Below are positions 51,368 through 61,329 of a stretch of DNA of 64,000 bases, piece by piece. The notes under the pieces were generated by a model that saw only the letters and a list, made by a program, of their open reading frames with translations, did no database searches and was not told the DNA's origin. The position numbers were made by a program, and so were the translations under genes. The DNA lies in assembly GCA_902775895.1 (NCBI GenBank), contig CACYNO010000005.1, positions 1-64,000 of the forward strand. The letters are read 5' to 3'. Each line of letters begins with the position of its first letter. The first letter of the stretch is position 1. Origin of the DNA: an uncultured Lachnospiraceae bacterium (lineage in GTDB: Bacteria; Bacillota; Clostridia; Lachnospirales; Lachnospiraceae).

Positions 51368-51390
51368 TATTTTTAAAGGAAGCTTAAAAC

Positions 51391-51570
51391 ATGAAAACTC
51401 CGTTTCTGCGACATTGGGATTGCCGAAGGCAAGACCGGGAGCAGATACGGAGTTTTTTATGTCTCATATCTATCGACTGTTAATACAATTTCACTGTCCG
51501 ACAGGGTATGTTTTTGCAGGCCTTATGCTTGCTGGGCTAATTAAGCCAATGAAAGCGGTAGCAGCGTAGC
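51391..51570 (+). other. Doubtful 59-codon ORF over hairpin DNA
   Basis: ATG 51391 has AAAGGAAG upstream and reads 59 codons to TAG at 51568. The product has four cysteines and a hydrophobic stretch near the C-terminus. It runs across two strong inverted repeats, so its composition is dictated by RNA-like structure rather than protein constraint. I list it as an unresolved alternative, not a supported gene. Confidence 0.2.
51394..51458 (+). terminator. Large stem-loop terminator after the DUF1275 gene
   Basis: AAAACTCCGTTTCTGC (51394-51409) pairs with GCAGATACGGAGTTTT (51441-51456) with a 2-base internal mismatch, and a T run follows. The 31-base loop contains a nested hairpin (TTGCC/GGCAA). 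The long stem suggests a structured element that also terminates transcription. Confidence 0.5.
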
Positions 51571-51625
51571 AAGCGTACAGACTGCAAAAGCATATCCCTG
51601 TCGGGCAATGTGATATTGTACTAAA
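51481..51625. repeat. 145-base imperfect inverted repeat (MITE-like or structured RNA)
   Basis: Arms 51481-51520 and 51583-51625 are near-complementary over about 40 bases, including CCGACAGGG/CCCTGTCGG and TTTTGCAG/CTGCAAAA. The loop holds nested stems (GCTTGCT/AGCAAGC, GGCTAATTAAGCC). Length and terminal symmetry fit a miniature inverted-repeat element, but a non-coding RNA is equally possible. It ends 20 bases before the S10 promoter. Confidence 0.6.
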
Positions 51626-51645
51626 AAAAGAACAATTTTCTTTCT

Positions 51646-51674
51646 TGCCTGAATATACATATTCATGTATACTA
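51646..51674 (+). promoter_or_regulatory. Promoter of the S10-spc ribosomal operon
   Basis: TTGCCT (51646-51651), 17-base spacer, TACTAT (51669-51674); a shifted -10 TATACT at 51667 is an alternative. It lies about 250 bases before rpsJ, leaving a long leader. Confidence 0.55.
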
Positions 51675-51679
51675 TTGAG

Positions 51680-51920
51680 GCTGTGACATTGATAGCTGTG
51701 AAGCGTGAGGTTGCTTGCAATAGCGTAAGTACATGCCTTTGCAAGGTTTTCCGTGGAGCGAATGTCAGTGAATCCGACGACAAGTCACTGTACGAATCAT
51801 CTGTAAAATACAGAAATGACACGCTTATTTCGTATATTATTTTATGAAACGCGTGGGAGTGTGTACAGTCACCGCTTGTCGTACTTACAACAAAAGTGCG
51901 AATAGGAGGCGACTTTTTTT
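51680..51920 (+). promoter_or_regulatory. Structured 5' leader of the S10 operon
   Basis: These are about 240 non-coding bases with several possible stems (for example TTGCTTGCAA, CTTTGCAAGG, GTCAGTGA/TCACTG pairings) ending in AGGAGGCGAC before the rpsJ ATG. Long leaders of S10 operons commonly bind a ribosomal protein, L4 in gammaproteobacteria. Autoregulation here is inferred; I did not match a known leader family. Confidence 0.4.
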
Positions 51921-52235
51921 ATGGCAAATCAGAAAATCAGAATCACATTGAAAGCTTATGATCATCAGTTGATCGACCAGTCAGCAAGAAAGATCATCGA
52001 GACTGCGACCAAGACCGGCGCAGAGGTGAGCGGACCGGTACCTCTTCCTACCAAGAAGGAAGTAGTGACCATCCTCAGAGCGGTACATAAGTATAAGGAC
52101 TCAAGAGAGCAGTTCGAGCAGAGAACCCACAAGAGACTTATCGATGTACTTTCTTCTTCACAGAAGACTATGGAGGCGCTTTCCAAGCTCGATATGCCGG
52201 CAGGCGTTGACATCAGTTTTAAACTGATGAAGTAA
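51921..52235 (+). CDS. rpsJ: Ribosomal protein S10
   Basis: This 104-residue S10 (uS10) has the conserved [14 protein letters not shown] start and the [11 protein letters not shown] loop that reaches the head of the 30S subunit. It is also the NusE component of antitermination complexes. It is the first gene of the operon, with AGGAGG upstream. A 110-base gap to rplC, longer than others in the operon, holds a TATAAT-like box near 52281 and may contain a secondary promoter. Confidence 0.97.
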   Translation: MANQKIRITLKAYDHQLIDQSARKIIETATKTGAEVSGPVPLPTKKEVVTILRAVHKYKDSREQFEQRTHKRLIDVLSSSQKTMEALSKLDMPAGVDISFKLMK

Positions 52236-52345
52236 GATTTTCAAAATTATCTATTATGAAAGAAACCGACGGAGTTCTACTATAATTAAATATTTGATCC
52301 GAGTTTTTTTCCGATGATAGAAAACTATTATTTAAGGAGAATACA

Positions 52346-52975
52346 ATGAAGAAAGCAATTTTAGCTACCAAAGTGGGTATGACTCAGATCTTCAGTGAAG
52401 ACGGTACCGTCACACCCGTAACTGTACTTCAGGCCGGACCTTGTGTTGTTACACAAGTAAAGACGGTTGAGAACGACGGTTACAGCGCAGTACAGGTTGG
52501 CTTTATGGACATCAGGGAAAAGCTGGTGAACAAGCCTGTAAAAGGACAGTTCGACAAAGCGGGACTTCCTTACAAGAGATTTATCAAGGAGTTTAAGCTT
52601 GATAACGCTGAAGAGTATTCAGTTAAGGATGAGATAACAGTGGATGTATTCGCTGTAGGAGATAAGATCGACGCTACAGCCATTTCCAAAGGAAAGGGCT
52701 ATCAGGGCGCCATCAAGAGACACGGACAGTCAAGAGGACCTATGGGACACGGTTCCAAGTTCCACAGACACCAGGGCTCAAACGGTATGGCGGCTACACC
52801 AAGCCGTGTACCGAAGGGCAAGGGAATGCCCGGTCATATGGGAAGTGTAAAGAGAACGGTTCAGAACCTTGAGATCATTCAGGTGGATATTGAAAACGGA
52901 CTCCTTCTCGTTAAAGGTTCCGTTCCCGGACCTAAGAAGACACTCGTAACCATTAAAGAGTCAGTAAAAAGCTGA
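52346..52975 (+). CDS. rplC: Ribosomal protein L3
   Basis: This 209-residue L3 (uL3) starts [15 protein letters not shown] and has the conserved [12 protein letters not shown] loop that inserts toward the peptidyl transferase centre; the Gln there is the usual methylation site. It is an early assembly protein of the 50S subunit. AAGGAG precedes the ATG, and the next gene follows by 25 bases. Confidence 0.97.
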   Translation: MKKAILATKVGMTQIFSEDGTVTPVTVLQAGPCVVTQVKTVENDGYSAVQVGFMDIREKLVNKPVKGQFDKAGLPYKRFIKEFKLDNAEEYSVKDEITVDVFAVGDKIDATAISKGKGYQGAIKRHGQSRGPMGHGSKFHRHQGSNGMAATPSRVPKGKGMPGHMGSVKRTVQNLEIIQVDIENGLLLVKGSVPGPKKTLVTIKESVKS

Positions 52976-53000
52976 TCAGGCGAAGAAAGGAGGATAAAAA

Positions 53001-53621
53001 ATGGCTAACGTATCTGTTTACAATATGAAGGGAGCCGAGGTAGGCTCTTTGGAATTAAGTGATGCGGTGTTCGGAGCAGACATTAAAGAACAGCTCGTAC
53101 ACCAGGCTGTTGTTACCTACCTCGCTAATCAGCGTCAGGGAACACAGAGCGCATTAACACGTTCCGAAGTTTCAGGCGGCGGTAAGAAGCCCTGGAGACA
53201 GAAAGGAACAGGAAATGCAAGACAGGGCTCCATAAGAAGTCCGCAGTGGACAGGTGGCGGTATCGTGTTTGCGCCGAAGCCGCGTGACTACGGTAAGAAG
53301 ATGAACAAGAAAGAAAGACGCGCAGCGCTTTTCTCAGTTCTTACCGACAAGGTGAACAATGACAATCTTATCGCTCTTGATGAGATGAAATTTGATGAGA
53401 TCAAGACTAAGAATTTTGTTGAGGTGTTGAATAACTTAAAGGCTGATGATGCTCTTGTTATTCTCAGTGAAAGTGATAAAAACGTTATCCTTTCAGGTCG
53501 TAACATTCCTACTGTTAAGGTTATCACTACTGACAGCATCAACACCTACGACGTTCTCAAGTATAAGAAGCTGATTGCTACGCAGGACGCTCTTAAGAAG
53601 ATCGAGGAGGTATATGCGTAA
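53001..53621 (+). CDS. rplD: Ribosomal protein L4
   Basis: This 206-residue L4 (uL4) has the extended loop GGGKKPWRQKGTGNARQGS that lines the exit tunnel and binds macrolide-adjacent rRNA. In other bacteria L4 binds the S10 leader and represses the operon. Its stop overlaps the rplW start by one base (TAATG), indicating coupling. Confidence 0.97.
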   Translation: MANVSVYNMKGAEVGSLELSDAVFGADIKEQLVHQAVVTYLANQRQGTQSALTRSEVSGGGKKPWRQKGTGNARQGSIRSPQWTGGGIVFAPKPRDYGKKMNKKERRAALFSVLTDKVNNDNLIALDEMKFDEIKTKNFVEVLNNLKADDALVILSESDKNVILSGRNIPTVKVITTDSINTYDVLKYKKLIATQDALKKIEEVYA

Positions 53622-53920
53622 TGGCTAATGTTCAATACTATGATGTAATACTCAAGCCTGTTATAACGGAGCAGTCCATGAATGATATGGCCGACAAGGT
53701 TTACACATTCTATGTACATCCGGAAGCTAACAAGGTAATGATTAGAGAAGCCGTTGAGAAGATGTTTGACGGTGTTAAGGTGGACAAGGTACGTACACTT
53801 AACCTCATCGGAAAGAAGAAGAGAAGAGGTTATATCAAAGGTGTGACGGCAAGCAAAAAGAAAGCCATCGTACAGCTTACAGAAGACAGCAAAGACATTG
53901 AACTCTTTGAAGGACTTTAA
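53621..53920 (+). CDS. rplW: Ribosomal protein L23
   Basis: This 99-residue L23 (uL23) has the typical DVILKPVITEQS start and KVDKVRTLNLIGKKKRRG. It sits at the tunnel exit and docks trigger factor and SRP. The start overlaps the L4 stop. Confidence 0.96.
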   Translation: MANVQYYDVILKPVITEQSMNDMADKVYTFYVHPEANKVMIREAVEKMFDGVKVDKVRTLNLIGKKKRRGYIKGVTASKKKAIVQLTEDSKDIELFEGL

Positions 53921-53968
53921 TTAAATTTATAAACGCAGAAAACAATATTGCGTGAAAGGAGAACCCTG

Positions 53969-54802
53969 ATGGGAATTAAGACATATAATCCGTATACGCC
54001 TTCAAGAAGGCATATGACAGGATCTGATTTTTCAGAGATCACAAAGAAGACTCCTGAGAAATCACTTTTAAAACCACAGAAAAAGCATTCCGGACGTAAT
54101 AACCAGGGAAAGATCACGGTTAGACATCGCGGAGGCGGTAACAGACAGAAATACAGGATCATAGATTTTCAGCGTAAGAAGGACGGTATCAGTGCAAAGG
54201 TTATCGGTATCGAGTACGATCCGAACAGAACATCCAACATTGCACTTATCTGCTATGAGGACGGTACCAAGTCATATATCCTTGCACCTAAGGGGCTTAC
54301 AGACGGCATGACGGTTATGAGCGGACCTGATGCAGAGATAAGCGTGGGTAACTGCCTTCCGTTAGAGAATATCCCCGTAGGTACGGAGATACACAATATT
54401 GAGCTTTACCCGGGAAAAGGCGGACAGCTTGTTCGTTCAGCCGGCCTTTCAGCCCAGCTTATGGCTAAAGAAGGTAAATACGCGACACTCCGTCTTCCTT
54501 CAGGAGAGATGAGAAAGGTCCTTGCTATATGCCGTGCAACCATCGGTGAGGTGGGTAACGGTGACCACAGTCTTATCAACATCGGTAAGGCAGGACGTAA
54601 GAGACACATGGGATTCAGACCTACAGTCAGAGGTTCAGTCATGAACCCCAACGACCATCCGCATGGTGGTGGTGAGGGACGTGCACCTATCGGACGCCCA
54701 AGTCCTATGACACCTTGGGGCAAGCCGGCTATGGGACTTAAGACCCGTAAGAAGAATAAGGCGTCTAACAGACTGATCGTAAGAAGAAGAGATAAGAAAT
54801 AA
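53969..54802 (+). CDS. rplB: Ribosomal protein L2
   Basis: The start at ATG 53969 follows AAAGGAG and gives 277 residues, the family norm; an upstream in-frame start would add seven non-conserved residues. It has the signatures [13 protein letters not shown] and [19 protein letters not shown], whose His is needed for peptidyl transferase centre function. L2 (uL2) bridges the subunits. Confidence 0.97.
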   Translation: MGIKTYNPYTPSRRHMTGSDFSEITKKTPEKSLLKPQKKHSGRNNQGKITVRHRGGGNRQKYRIIDFQRKKDGISAKVIGIEYDPNRTSNIALICYEDGTKSYILAPKGLTDGMTVMSGPDAEISVGNCLPLENIPVGTEIHNIELYPGKGGQLVRSAGLSAQLMAKEGKYATLRLPSGEMRKVLAICRATIGEVGNGDHSLINIGKAGRKRHMGFRPTVRGSVMNPNDHPHGGGEGRAPIGRPSPMTPWGKPAMGLKTRKKNKASNRLIVRRRDKK

Positions 54803-54823
54803 TAAGGTTTAGGAGGTAAAACC

Positions 54824-55099
54824 ATGGCTCGTTCACTTAAAAAAGGACCTTTTGCCGATGAGAGCTTACTTAAAAAAGTAGAAGCTATGAACGAATCGGG
54901 AAATAAGCAGGTTATTAAGACATGGTCACGTCGTTCCACAATATTCCCGCAGATGGTCGGACATACTATCGCGGTACATGACGGAAGAAAGCACGTGCCT
55001 GTTTACATCACTGAAGATATGGTAGGACACAAGCTGGGAGAGTTTGTTGTTACAAGAACATATCGTGGACACGGAAAAGACGAAAAGAAGTCAGGCTGA
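54824..55099 (+). CDS. rpsS: Ribosomal protein S19
   Basis: This 91-residue S19 (uS19) has [17 protein letters not shown] and [17 protein letters not shown]. It is in the 30S head and contacts S13 and the A-site tRNA. AGGAGG lies upstream, 21 bases after rplB. Confidence 0.96.
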   Translation: MARSLKKGPFADESLLKKVEAMNESGNKQVIKTWSRRSTIFPQMVGHTIAVHDGRKHVPVYITEDMVGHKLGEFVVTRTYRGHGKDEKKSG

Positions 55100-55127
55100 T
55101 TTAATTGCGAAAGGAGGTATATCCATC

Positions 55128-55514
55128 ATGGCTAAAGGACACAGATCACAGATCAAAGCAGAAAGAAATGCTGTTATGGATACGAGACCGAGTGCGAAGC
55201 TTTCATACGCAGGGGTTTCAGTACAGAAAGCCTGCTTCGTGCTTGATGCTATCAGAGGAAAGGGCGTTGAGGAGGCACTTGCTATTGTCAAGTATAATCC
55301 GAGATACGTTTCAAAGCTTGTTGAAAAGCTGATTCGTTCAGCTATGGCCAATGCCGAGAACAACAACGGAATGGACATCAACAACTTATACATTGAGGAG
55401 TGCTACGCTAACAAAGGACCGACAATGAAAAGGATCCGTCCGAGAGCACAGGGAAGAGCGTACAGAATTGAAAAACGCACAAGCCACATTACGGTAGTGC
55501 TTAACGAAAGATGA
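55128..55514 (+). CDS. rplV: Ribosomal protein L22
   Basis: ATG 55128 with AAAGGAGG upstream gives 128 residues, and the upstream in-frame start is rejected. L22 (uL22) has its long hairpin CYANKGPTMKRIRPRAQGRA, which lines the exit tunnel, and the C-terminal RTSHITVVL. Confidence 0.96.
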   Translation: MAKGHRSQIKAERNAVMDTRPSAKLSYAGVSVQKACFVLDAIRGKGVEEALAIVKYNPRYVSKLVEKLIRSAMANAENNNGMDINNLYIEECYANKGPTMKRIRPRAQGRAYRIEKRTSHITVVLNER

Positions 55515-55530
55515 TCGAAAGGAGAAATAA

Positions 55531-56208
55531 ATGGGACAGAAGGTTAATCCTCACGGTTTAAGAGTCGGCATCATTAAGGATTGGGATTCCAAATGGTATG
55601 CTGACAAGAATTTCGCTGACGCTCTTGTAGAAGACTACAACATTAGAAAGTACCTTAAGAAAGAAACATTTTCAGCGGGAGTTTCAAAGATCGAGATAGA
55701 GCGTGCGTCAGAGAGATTAAAGATCACACTTCATACCGGTAAGCCGGGTATGGTTATCGGACAGGGCGGAAAGAATATCGATGAGCTTAAGAAAAAGGTT
55801 GAGAAGCTCACAGAGGCCAAGAAGATAACGATCGATGTAAAAGAGATCAAGAGAGCGGACAGAGATGCCCAGCTTGTTGCTGAGAACATTGCAAAGCAGC
55901 TTGAAGAGCGTGTTTCTTTCCGTCGTGCCATGAAATCATGCATGAGCAGAACGATGAAGAGCGGCGCAAAGGGTATCAAGGCAAGCTGTTCAGGACGTCT
56001 CGGCGGAGCCGATATGGCTCGTACAGAGTTCTACAGCGAAGGAACGATTCCTCTTCAGACACTTCGTGCAGACATTGATTACGGATTTGCTGAAGCGGAC
56101 ACAACATACGGTAAGGTCGGTGTTAAGGTTTGGATCTACAACGGAGAAGTTCTTCCGGCTAAGACCAAGACACAGGCTGAACCTAAGAGTGAAGGGGGCG
56201 AGCAGTAA
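55531..56208 (+). CDS. rpsC: Ribosomal protein S3
   Basis: This 225-residue S3 (uS3) starts [13 protein letters not shown], followed by the KH domain with [18 protein letters not shown] and the C-terminal domain [10 protein letters not shown]. It forms part of the mRNA entry helicase. The last ten residues are a short acidic/Gln tail. Its stop overlaps the rplP start by one base. Confidence 0.97.
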   Translation: MGQKVNPHGLRVGIIKDWDSKWYADKNFADALVEDYNIRKYLKKETFSAGVSKIEIERASERLKITLHTGKPGMVIGQGGKNIDELKKKVEKLTEAKKITIDVKEIKRADRDAQLVAENIAKQLEERVSFRRAMKSCMSRTMKSGAKGIKASCSGRLGGADMARTEFYSEGTIPLQTLRADIDYGFAEADTTYGKVGVKVWIYNGEVLPAKTKTQAEPKSEGGEQ

Positions 56209-56780
56209 TGTTATTACCTAAAAGAGTAAAACACAGGAAACAATTCCGTGGTTCTATGGCAGGTAAGGCTACACGCGGTAACAAGGTTACCAACGGAGAC
56301 TTCGGTCTTATGGCCGTTGAGCCCTGCTGGATAAGATCCAATCAGATCGAGGCTGCCCGTATCGCCATGACACGTTATATCAAGCGAGGCGGTGACGTTT
56401 ATATCAAGATTTTCCCTGATAAGCCCGTTACAGGAAAGCCTATCGGCGTGCGTATGGGTAAAGGAAAAGGTAACGTAGAGTATTGGGCGGCTGTTGTAAA
56501 GACAGGACGCGTGATGTTCGAGATCGGCGGAGTTACAGAAGATGTTGCAAGAGAGGCTCTCAGACTTGCGATGCACAAGTTACCTTGCAAGTGCAAGATT
56601 GTTGCTCGTGAAGGTGTTGAGAACGAAGACCTTGAGGCAAAGGCTAAGGCAAGAGCTCAGGCAAAGGCCATGAAGCGTATGAAGGCTACGGCTGCAGCCC
56701 AGGGTGAGACTGCTACGGCTGAGGAAGAGACTGCCCCCGCAGGCACTGAGAACGAAGGCGGTGATAACAGTGAAAATTGA
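56208..56780 (+). CDS. rplP: Ribosomal protein L16 with a long C-terminal extension
   Basis: The first 140 residues are a normal L16 (uL16), with [15 protein letters not shown] and [15 protein letters not shown], reaching the A-site of the 50S subunit. After about residue 144 there is a 45-residue tail, first Ala/Lys/Arg helix-like, then Ala/Thr/Glu rich and acidic. Most bacterial L16 proteins end near 137-145 residues. The reading frame continues across the ribosome binding site of rpmC, overlapping it by 11 bases, so the extension is truly in frame. Confidence 0.95.
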   Translation: MLLPKRVKHRKQFRGSMAGKATRGNKVTNGDFGLMAVEPCWIRSNQIEAARIAMTRYIKRGGDVYIKIFPDKPVTGKPIGVRMGKGKGNVEYWAAVVKTGRVMFEIGGVTEDVAREALRLAMHKLPCKCKIVAREGVENEDLEAKAKARAQAKAMKRMKATAAAQGETATAEEETAPAGTENEGGDNSEN

Positions 56781-56976
56781 TACATATTTGGAAGATTTAA
56801 GAAAAAAGACAGCTGAAGAGTTGTCATCAGAATTAGTAGCTGCTAAAAAGGAACTTTTCAACTTAAGATTCCAAAATGCAACCAATCAGCTTGAAAATAC
56901 CGGAAGGATCACTACGGTAAAGAGAAACATCGCAAGAATTCAGACGGTTATAGTTGAGAAAAAGACTGAAGGCTGA
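56770..56976 (+). CDS. rpmC: Ribosomal protein L29
   Basis: This starts at GTG 56770 (AAGGCGGTGAT upstream) and gives 68 residues: [20 protein letters not shown], then [15 protein letters not shown], the L29 (uL29) helical hairpin. An in-frame GTG at 56761 is an alternative. It overlaps the rplP end by 11 bases. L29 borders the tunnel exit beside L23. Confidence 0.93.
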   Translation: MKIDTYLEDLRKKTAEELSSELVAAKKELFNLRFQNATNQLENTGRITTVKRNIARIQTVIVEKKTEG

Positions 56977-57002
56977 TGAGCTTTATGAAAGGAGAAAAAG
57001 AC

Positions 57003-57257
57003 GTGGAAAGAAATTTAAGAAAAACGCGTACGGGCAAAGTGGTATCCGATAAGATGGATAAGACCATTGTTGTAGCCGTAGAAGATAATGTAAAACATCC
57101 GTTATACAACAAGATCGTCAAAAGAACCTACAAGCTTAAAGCTCATGACGAGGAGAATTCCTGTCAGGTTGGAGATGTTGTAAAGGTGATGGAGACCAGA
57201 CCGCTTTCAAAGGATAAAAGATGGCGTTTGGTTGAGGTAATCAGCAAAGCACAGTAA
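57003..57257 (+). CDS. rpsQ: Ribosomal protein S17
   Basis: GTG 57003 has GAAAGGAG 8 bases upstream and gives the standard 84 residues beginning [19 protein letters not shown]. The in-frame ATG at 56976 lies before that ribosome binding site and is rejected. S17 (uS17) binds 16S helix 11. Confidence 0.93.
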   Translation: MERNLRKTRTGKVVSDKMDKTIVVAVEDNVKHPLYNKIVKRTYKLKAHDEENSCQVGDVVKVMETRPLSKDKRWRLVEVISKAQ

Positions 57258-57287
57258 TCTACCATAAACTTATGAAAGGGGTATATC

Positions 57288-57656
57288 ATGATACAGCAGG
57301 AAAGCAGACTTAAGGTTGCCGATAATACAGGCGCCAAAGAAATTCTTTGCATTCGTGTTATGGGCGGTTCACGCAGAAGATATGCCGGAATTGGCGATAT
57401 CATAGTTGCTACTGTCAAAGAAGCAACACCAGGCGGCGTTGTTAAAAAGGGCGATGTCGTAAAAGCGGTTATCGTTCGTACTGTTAACAAGACCCGTCGT
57501 CAGGACGGCTCATATATAAGATTTGATGAGAACGCGGCAGTTATCATAAAAGATGACAAGACTCCGGTGGGAACCCGTATTTTTGGACCGGTAGCCAGGG
57601 AATTAAGAAACGGACATTTTATGAAGATCGTTTCACTGGCTCCGGAGGTATTATAA
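57288..57656 (+). CDS. rplN: Ribosomal protein L14
   Basis: This 122-residue L14 (uL14) starts [18 protein letters not shown] and ends in [11 protein letters not shown]. It contacts 16S rRNA in an intersubunit bridge and is the RsfS binding partner. GAAAGGGG is upstream. Confidence 0.97.
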   Translation: MIQQESRLKVADNTGAKEILCIRVMGGSRRRYAGIGDIIVATVKEATPGGVVKKGDVVKAVIVRTVNKTRRQDGSYIRFDENAAVIIKDDKTPVGTRIFGPVARELRNGHFMKIVSLAPEVL

Positions 57657-57669
57657 GGAGGTGTCGTAA

Positions 57670-57981
57670 GTGTCAGCGTTAAAGATAAAGAAAGGCGATA
57701 CAGTAAAGATAATCGCCGGTAAAGATAAGGGCAAGGAAGGAAAGGTTTTACTTGTTGATGCAAAGAGCTCAAGAGTAATAGTTGAAGGTCTGAACATCGT
57801 AAAAAGACATTCCAAGCCATCCACAGCCAACCAGAAGGGCGGCATCGTTTCAAAAGAAGCGCCTATTCATATTTCAAACGTGGCTCTCGTTGTAAACGGT
57901 GAGACTACAAAAGTCGGTTTTGAGATCAAAGACGGAAAAAAAGTACGTATTGCCAGAAAGACCGGCGAAGAGATTAAGTAA
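57670..57981 (+). CDS. rplX: Ribosomal protein L24
   Basis: This starts at GTG 57670 after AAGGAGG and gives 103 residues with a KOW motif: [21 protein letters not shown]24 (uL24) initiates 50S assembly near the 5' end of 23S rRNA. Confidence 0.95.
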   Translation: MSALKIKKGDTVKIIAGKDKGKEGKVLLVDAKSSRVIVEGLNIVKRHSKPSTANQKGGIVSKEAPIHISNVALVVNGETTKVGFEIKDGKKVRIARKTGEEIK

Positions 57982-58003
57982 TCAGGGAAGGAGGTTAAAG
58001 ACA

Positions 58004-58543
58004 TTGAGCAGATTAAGAGAGTTATATGACAATGAGATAACTAAGCAGATGACAGAGAAGTTCGGCTACAAAAATCAGATGATGGTTCCAAAGCTTGACA
58101 AGATCGTTATCAACATGGCTATCGGAGAAGCAAAAGAAAATTCTAAGATCCTTGACACTGCAATGGAAGAACTTGCGGTCATTACCGGACAGAAGCCGGT
58201 TCTTACAAGAGCCAAGAATTCAATAGCTAACTTCAAACTTAGAGAAGGAATGCCTATCGGATGCAAGGTTACACTTCGTGGTGAGAAAATGTACGATTTT
58301 CTTGACAGACTTGTTAACCTCGCACTTCCTCGAGTTCGTGACTTCAGAGGTGTAAATCCTGATTCATTTGACGGAAGAGGAAACTATGCTATGGGTATTA
58401 AAGAACAGCTTATTTTCCCTGAGATCGAATACGATAAAATTGATAAAGTCAGAGGCATGGACGTTATCATCACAACTACGGCAAAGACAGATGAAGAGGC
58501 ACGTGAATTACTCAGATTATTCAATATGCCTTTTAAGAAATAA
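58004..58543 (+). CDS. rplE: Ribosomal protein L5
   Basis: TTG 58004 follows AAGGAGG and gives exactly the usual 179 residues starting [11 protein letters not shown]. An earlier in-frame start at 57899 would overlap rplX. It has the conserved [12 protein letters not shown] and the [15 protein letters not shown] loop that holds 5S rRNA. Confidence 0.95.
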   Translation: MSRLRELYDNEITKQMTEKFGYKNQMMVPKLDKIVINMAIGEAKENSKILDTAMEELAVITGQKPVLTRAKNSIANFKLREGMPIGCKVTLRGEKMYDFLDRLVNLALPRVRDFRGVNPDSFDGRGNYAMGIKEQLIFPEIEYDKIDKVRGMDVIITTTAKTDEEARELLRLFNMPFKK

Positions 58544-58555
58544 TGGAGGAGATTT

Positions 58556-58741
58556 ATGGCTAAGACTTCAATGAAAGTGAAGCAGCAAAGAAAGCAGAAG
58601 TTCTCTACCAGAGAGTATACACGATGCAGGATTTGCGGCAGACCCCACGGATATTTGAAAAAATACGGAATCTGCAGAATATGCTTCCGTGAGTTGGCGT
58701 ACAAAGGACAGATACCGGGTGTTAAAAAGTCATCCTGGTAA
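58556..58741 (+). CDS. rpsZ: Ribosomal protein S14, zinc-binding type
   Basis: This 61-residue short S14 (uS14, C+ type) has two CxxC pairs: CRICG and CRICF. It has [13 protein letters not shown] between them, giving a zinc ribbon. The short zinc form in the spc operon is usual for Firmicutes and makes the 30S head depend on zinc; Zur-controlled zinc-free paralogues exist in some species, but none is in this window. Confidence 0.96.
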   Translation: MAKTSMKVKQQRKQKFSTREYTRCRICGRPHGYLKKYGICRICFRELAYKGQIPGVKKSSW

Positions 58742-58778
58742 GACAGATATTGTAATTTTTAAAGGAGGAAAAGCGAGA

Positions 58779-59174
58779 ATGACAGATTCAATCGCAGATA
58801 TGCTTACAAGAATCCGTAATGCGAACATCGCTAAGCATGATACCGTTGATATACCTGCGTCAAGAATGAAAATTTCTATCGCGGAGATTCTTCTTAATGA
58901 AGGATACATTCGTTCCTATGATGTAGTTGAGGATGGCAATTTTAAGACGATCCACATCGAATTAAAATACGGTGCCGGAAAGAGTGAGAGGATCATCTCC
59001 GGACTTAAGAGAGTTTCCAAGCCGGGACTTCGTGTTTATGCCGGTAAGGAAGATCTTCCGAAGGTTCTCGGTGGACTTGGTATCGCGATCATTTCAACTA
59101 ACCAGGGCGTTATTACAGATAAAGAAGCCAGAAAACTTAATGTAGGCGGAGAAGTACTCGCATTCATTTGGTGA
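58779..59174 (+). CDS. rpsH: Ribosomal protein S8
   Basis: ATG 58779 with AAAGGAGG upstream gives 131 residues beginning [15 protein letters not shown] and ending GGEVLAFIW, the rRNA-binding end. In E. coli S8 represses the spc operon by binding near rplE. Confidence 0.96.
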   Translation: MTDSIADMLTRIRNANIAKHDTVDIPASRMKISIAEILLNEGYIRSYDVVEDGNFKTIHIELKYGAGKSERIISGLKRVSKPGLRVYAGKEDLPKVLGGLGIAIISTNQGVITDKEARKLNVGGEVLAFIW

Positions 59175-59206
59175 TTTTTCAGATTTTATTTAGGAGGTAA
59201 AAAGGC

Positions 59207-59749
59207 ATGTCACGTATAGGAATAAAGCCTGTTACCATCCCTGCCGGAGTTACCGTAACGGTTGATGATAATAACAATGTGACCGTTAAGGGTCCAAAAG
59301 GCACACTGGAAAAGCAGATGCCGGCGGGTATGGAGATAAAGGTTGAGGGTGAGACAGTTACTGTTTCAAGACCTAATGATTTAAAGAAAATGAAGTCTTA
59401 TCACGGACTTACAAGAACGCTTATAAACAACATGATCATCGGTGTGACTGACGGATTTGAGAAGAAGCTTGAGATAAACGGTGTAGGTTACCGTGCTCAG
59501 AAAAAGGGAAAGACACTTGTTCTTAACCTCGGATATTCCAATCCCGTAGAGATGAACGATCCTGAAGGCATCGAGGTAGATGTTGACGGACAGAACATCC
59601 TTATCGTAAAAGGAATTGACAAGCAGAAAGTCGGACAGTACGCAGCTGAGATCCGTACAAAGAGACCGCCTGAACCATATAAGGGCAAGGGTATCAAGTA
59701 CGAAGACGAAGTTATCAAGCGTAAGGTAGGAAAGACCGCTAAGAAATAA
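59207..59749 (+). CDS. rplF: Ribosomal protein L6
   Basis: This 180-residue L6 (uL6) starts [16 protein letters not shown] and has the C-terminal [16 protein letters not shown] motif next to the sarcin-ricin loop. TAGGAGG lies before the ATG. Confidence 0.97.
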   Translation: MSRIGIKPVTIPAGVTVTVDDNNNVTVKGPKGTLEKQMPAGMEIKVEGETVTVSRPNDLKKMKSYHGLTRTLINNMIIGVTDGFEKKLEINGVGYRAQKKGKTLVLNLGYSNPVEMNDPEGIEVDVDGQNILIVKGIDKQKVGQYAAEIRTKRPPEPYKGKGIKYEDEVIKRKVGKTAKK

Positions 59750-59767
59750 TGAAAGGAGCAGATACTG

Positions 59768-60136
59768 ATGGTTAACAAAAAATGCAGAACCGAGGTTCGC
59801 AAAAATAAACATCTCAGAGTTCGTAACCGCTTAAGCGGAACGGCAGAGAAACCGCGTCTTGCAGTATTCAGAAGCAACAGCCATATGTACGCTCAGATCA
59901 TCGACGATACGGTTGGGAATACTTTAGTTTCGGCAAGCACTATGGACAAAGAAGTTAAGGCTGCCTGCGGCAGAACAGACAATGTTGAAGCTGCAGCCCA
60001 GGTCGGAAGCTTTATTGCCAAGAGAGCACTTGATAAAGGGATCAAGACTGTTGTATTTGACAGAGGCGGTTTTCTTTATGCCGGCAAGGTAAAGGCGCTT
60101 GCTGAAGCGGCTCGTGAAGCCGGACTTGAATTTTAA
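59768..60136 (+). CDS. rplR: Ribosomal protein L18
   Basis: This 122-residue L18 (uL18) has [20 protein letters not shown] and [20 protein letters not shown]. It binds 5S rRNA with L5. It starts 18 bases after rplF, with AAAGGAG. Confidence 0.96.
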   Translation: MVNKKCRTEVRKNKHLRVRNRLSGTAEKPRLAVFRSNSHMYAQIIDDTVGNTLVSASTMDKEVKAACGRTDNVEAAAQVGSFIAKRALDKGIKTVVFDRGGFLYAGKVKALAEAAREAGLEF

Positions 60137-60153
60137 GCGGAAGGGAGAAGACA

Positions 60154-60663
60154 ATGAGAGACAACAAAGTTGACAACGGTCAGGTTGAGTTCAATGACAA
60201 CGTTGTATCTATAAAAAGAGTTACCAAGGTTGTTAAGGGTGGACGTAATATGCGTTTTGCGGCACTTGTGGTTGTTGGTGATAACAACGGTCACGTGGGA
60301 GCCGGCGTTGGTAAAGCGGCTGAGATCCCCGAAGCTATACGCAAGGGTAAAGAAGACGCTATGAAGCATATGATTGAGATTTCCATGGACGAGAACGGAT
60401 CTGTACCTCACGATTTTACGGGTAAATTCTGCGGAGCTAATGTTTTACTTAAGAGAGCTCCGGAAGGTACCGGTATCATCGCGGGAGGTCCTGCACGTGC
60501 TTTGCTTGAGCTTGCAGGTATCAGAAACATCCGTACAAAGTCACTTGGTTCCAACAATAAGCAAAATGTTGTATTTGCCACACTTGACGGTCTTAAATCA
60601 ATGAAGACACCGGAAGAGTTCGCAAGACTCCGCGGTAAGTCAGTTGAAGAGATCAGAGGCTAA
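60154..60663 (+). CDS. rpsE: Ribosomal protein S5
   Basis: This 169-residue S5 (uS5) has the N-terminal dsRNA-binding-like domain [19 protein letters not shown] and the C-terminal [13 protein letters not shown]. It takes part in mRNA unwinding and decoding fidelity. Confidence 0.97.
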   Translation: MRDNKVDNGQVEFNDNVVSIKRVTKVVKGGRNMRFAALVVVGDNNGHVGAGVGKAAEIPEAIRKGKEDAMKHMIEISMDENGSVPHDFTGKFCGANVLLKRAPEGTGIIAGGPARALLELAGIRNIRTKSLGSNNKQNVVFATLDGLKSMKTPEEFARLRGKSVEEIRG

Positions 60664-60684
60664 TTAGTAAGGAGGCAAACCGAC

Positions 60685-60867
60685 ATGGCAGAAAAAATGA
60701 TTAAAGTTACTTTGGTTAAATCTCCTATCGGCGCAAAACCAAAGCACAGAAAGACAGCAGAGGCTATGGGACTTACAAAGCTTCACAAGACTGTTGAGCT
60801 TCCTGACAATCAGGCCGTAAGAGGTCAGATAGCGCAGATCGGATATTTACTTAAAGTAGAGGAATAA
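60685..60867 (+). CDS. rpmD: Ribosomal protein L30
   Basis: This 60-residue L30 (uL30) has IKVTLVKSPIGAKPKHRKTA and DNQAVRGQIAQIGYL. AAGGAGG lies upstream. It is absent from some bacteria but standard in Clostridia. Confidence 0.95.
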   Translation: MAEKMIKVTLVKSPIGAKPKHRKTAEAMGLTKLHKTVELPDNQAVRGQIAQIGYLLKVEE

Positions 60868-60888
60868 AATATAAAAGGAGGTGCCACA

Positions 60889-61329
60889 ATGGATTTATCA
60901 AGCTTAAAACCGAATGAAGGCTCCGTAAAGAATAATTTCAGAGTCGGCAGAGGTCACGGTTCAGGCAATGGCAAGACATCCGGAAAAGGCCAGAAGGGTC
61001 AGAAATCCCGCTCAGGCGGATCTCCGAGACCGGGCTTTGAAGGTGGACAGATGCCTTTATACAGAAGAATCCCCAAAAGAGGATTTACCAACTACAATCA
61101 CCTTGATATCGTTGGTATCAATGTATCAGCACTTGATGCGTTCAATGACGGTGACGAGGTAACGGTTGAGACTCTTATCATCAAGGGTATCATCAAGAAT
61201 CCTCAGGACGGTGTTAAGATTCTCGGCAACGGAGAGATAAGCAAGAAGCTTAACGTGAAAGTAAGTGCATTTTCAGAAAAAGCTAAGGAGAAAATCGAGG
61301 CAGCAGGCGGTACTTGTGAGGTGATTTAA
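60889..61329 (+). CDS. rplO: Ribosomal protein L15
   Basis: This 146-residue L15 (uL15) has a Gly/Arg/Lys-rich N-terminal extension ([20 protein letters not shown]) and [17 protein letters not shown]. Its stop overlaps the secY start by one base. Confidence 0.96.
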   Translation: MDLSSLKPNEGSVKNNFRVGRGHGSGNGKTSGKGQKGQKSRSGGSPRPGFEGGQMPLYRRIPKRGFTNYNHLDIVGINVSALDAFNDGDEVTVETLIIKGIIKNPQDGVKILGNGEISKKLNVKVSAFSEKAKEKIEAAGGTCEVI

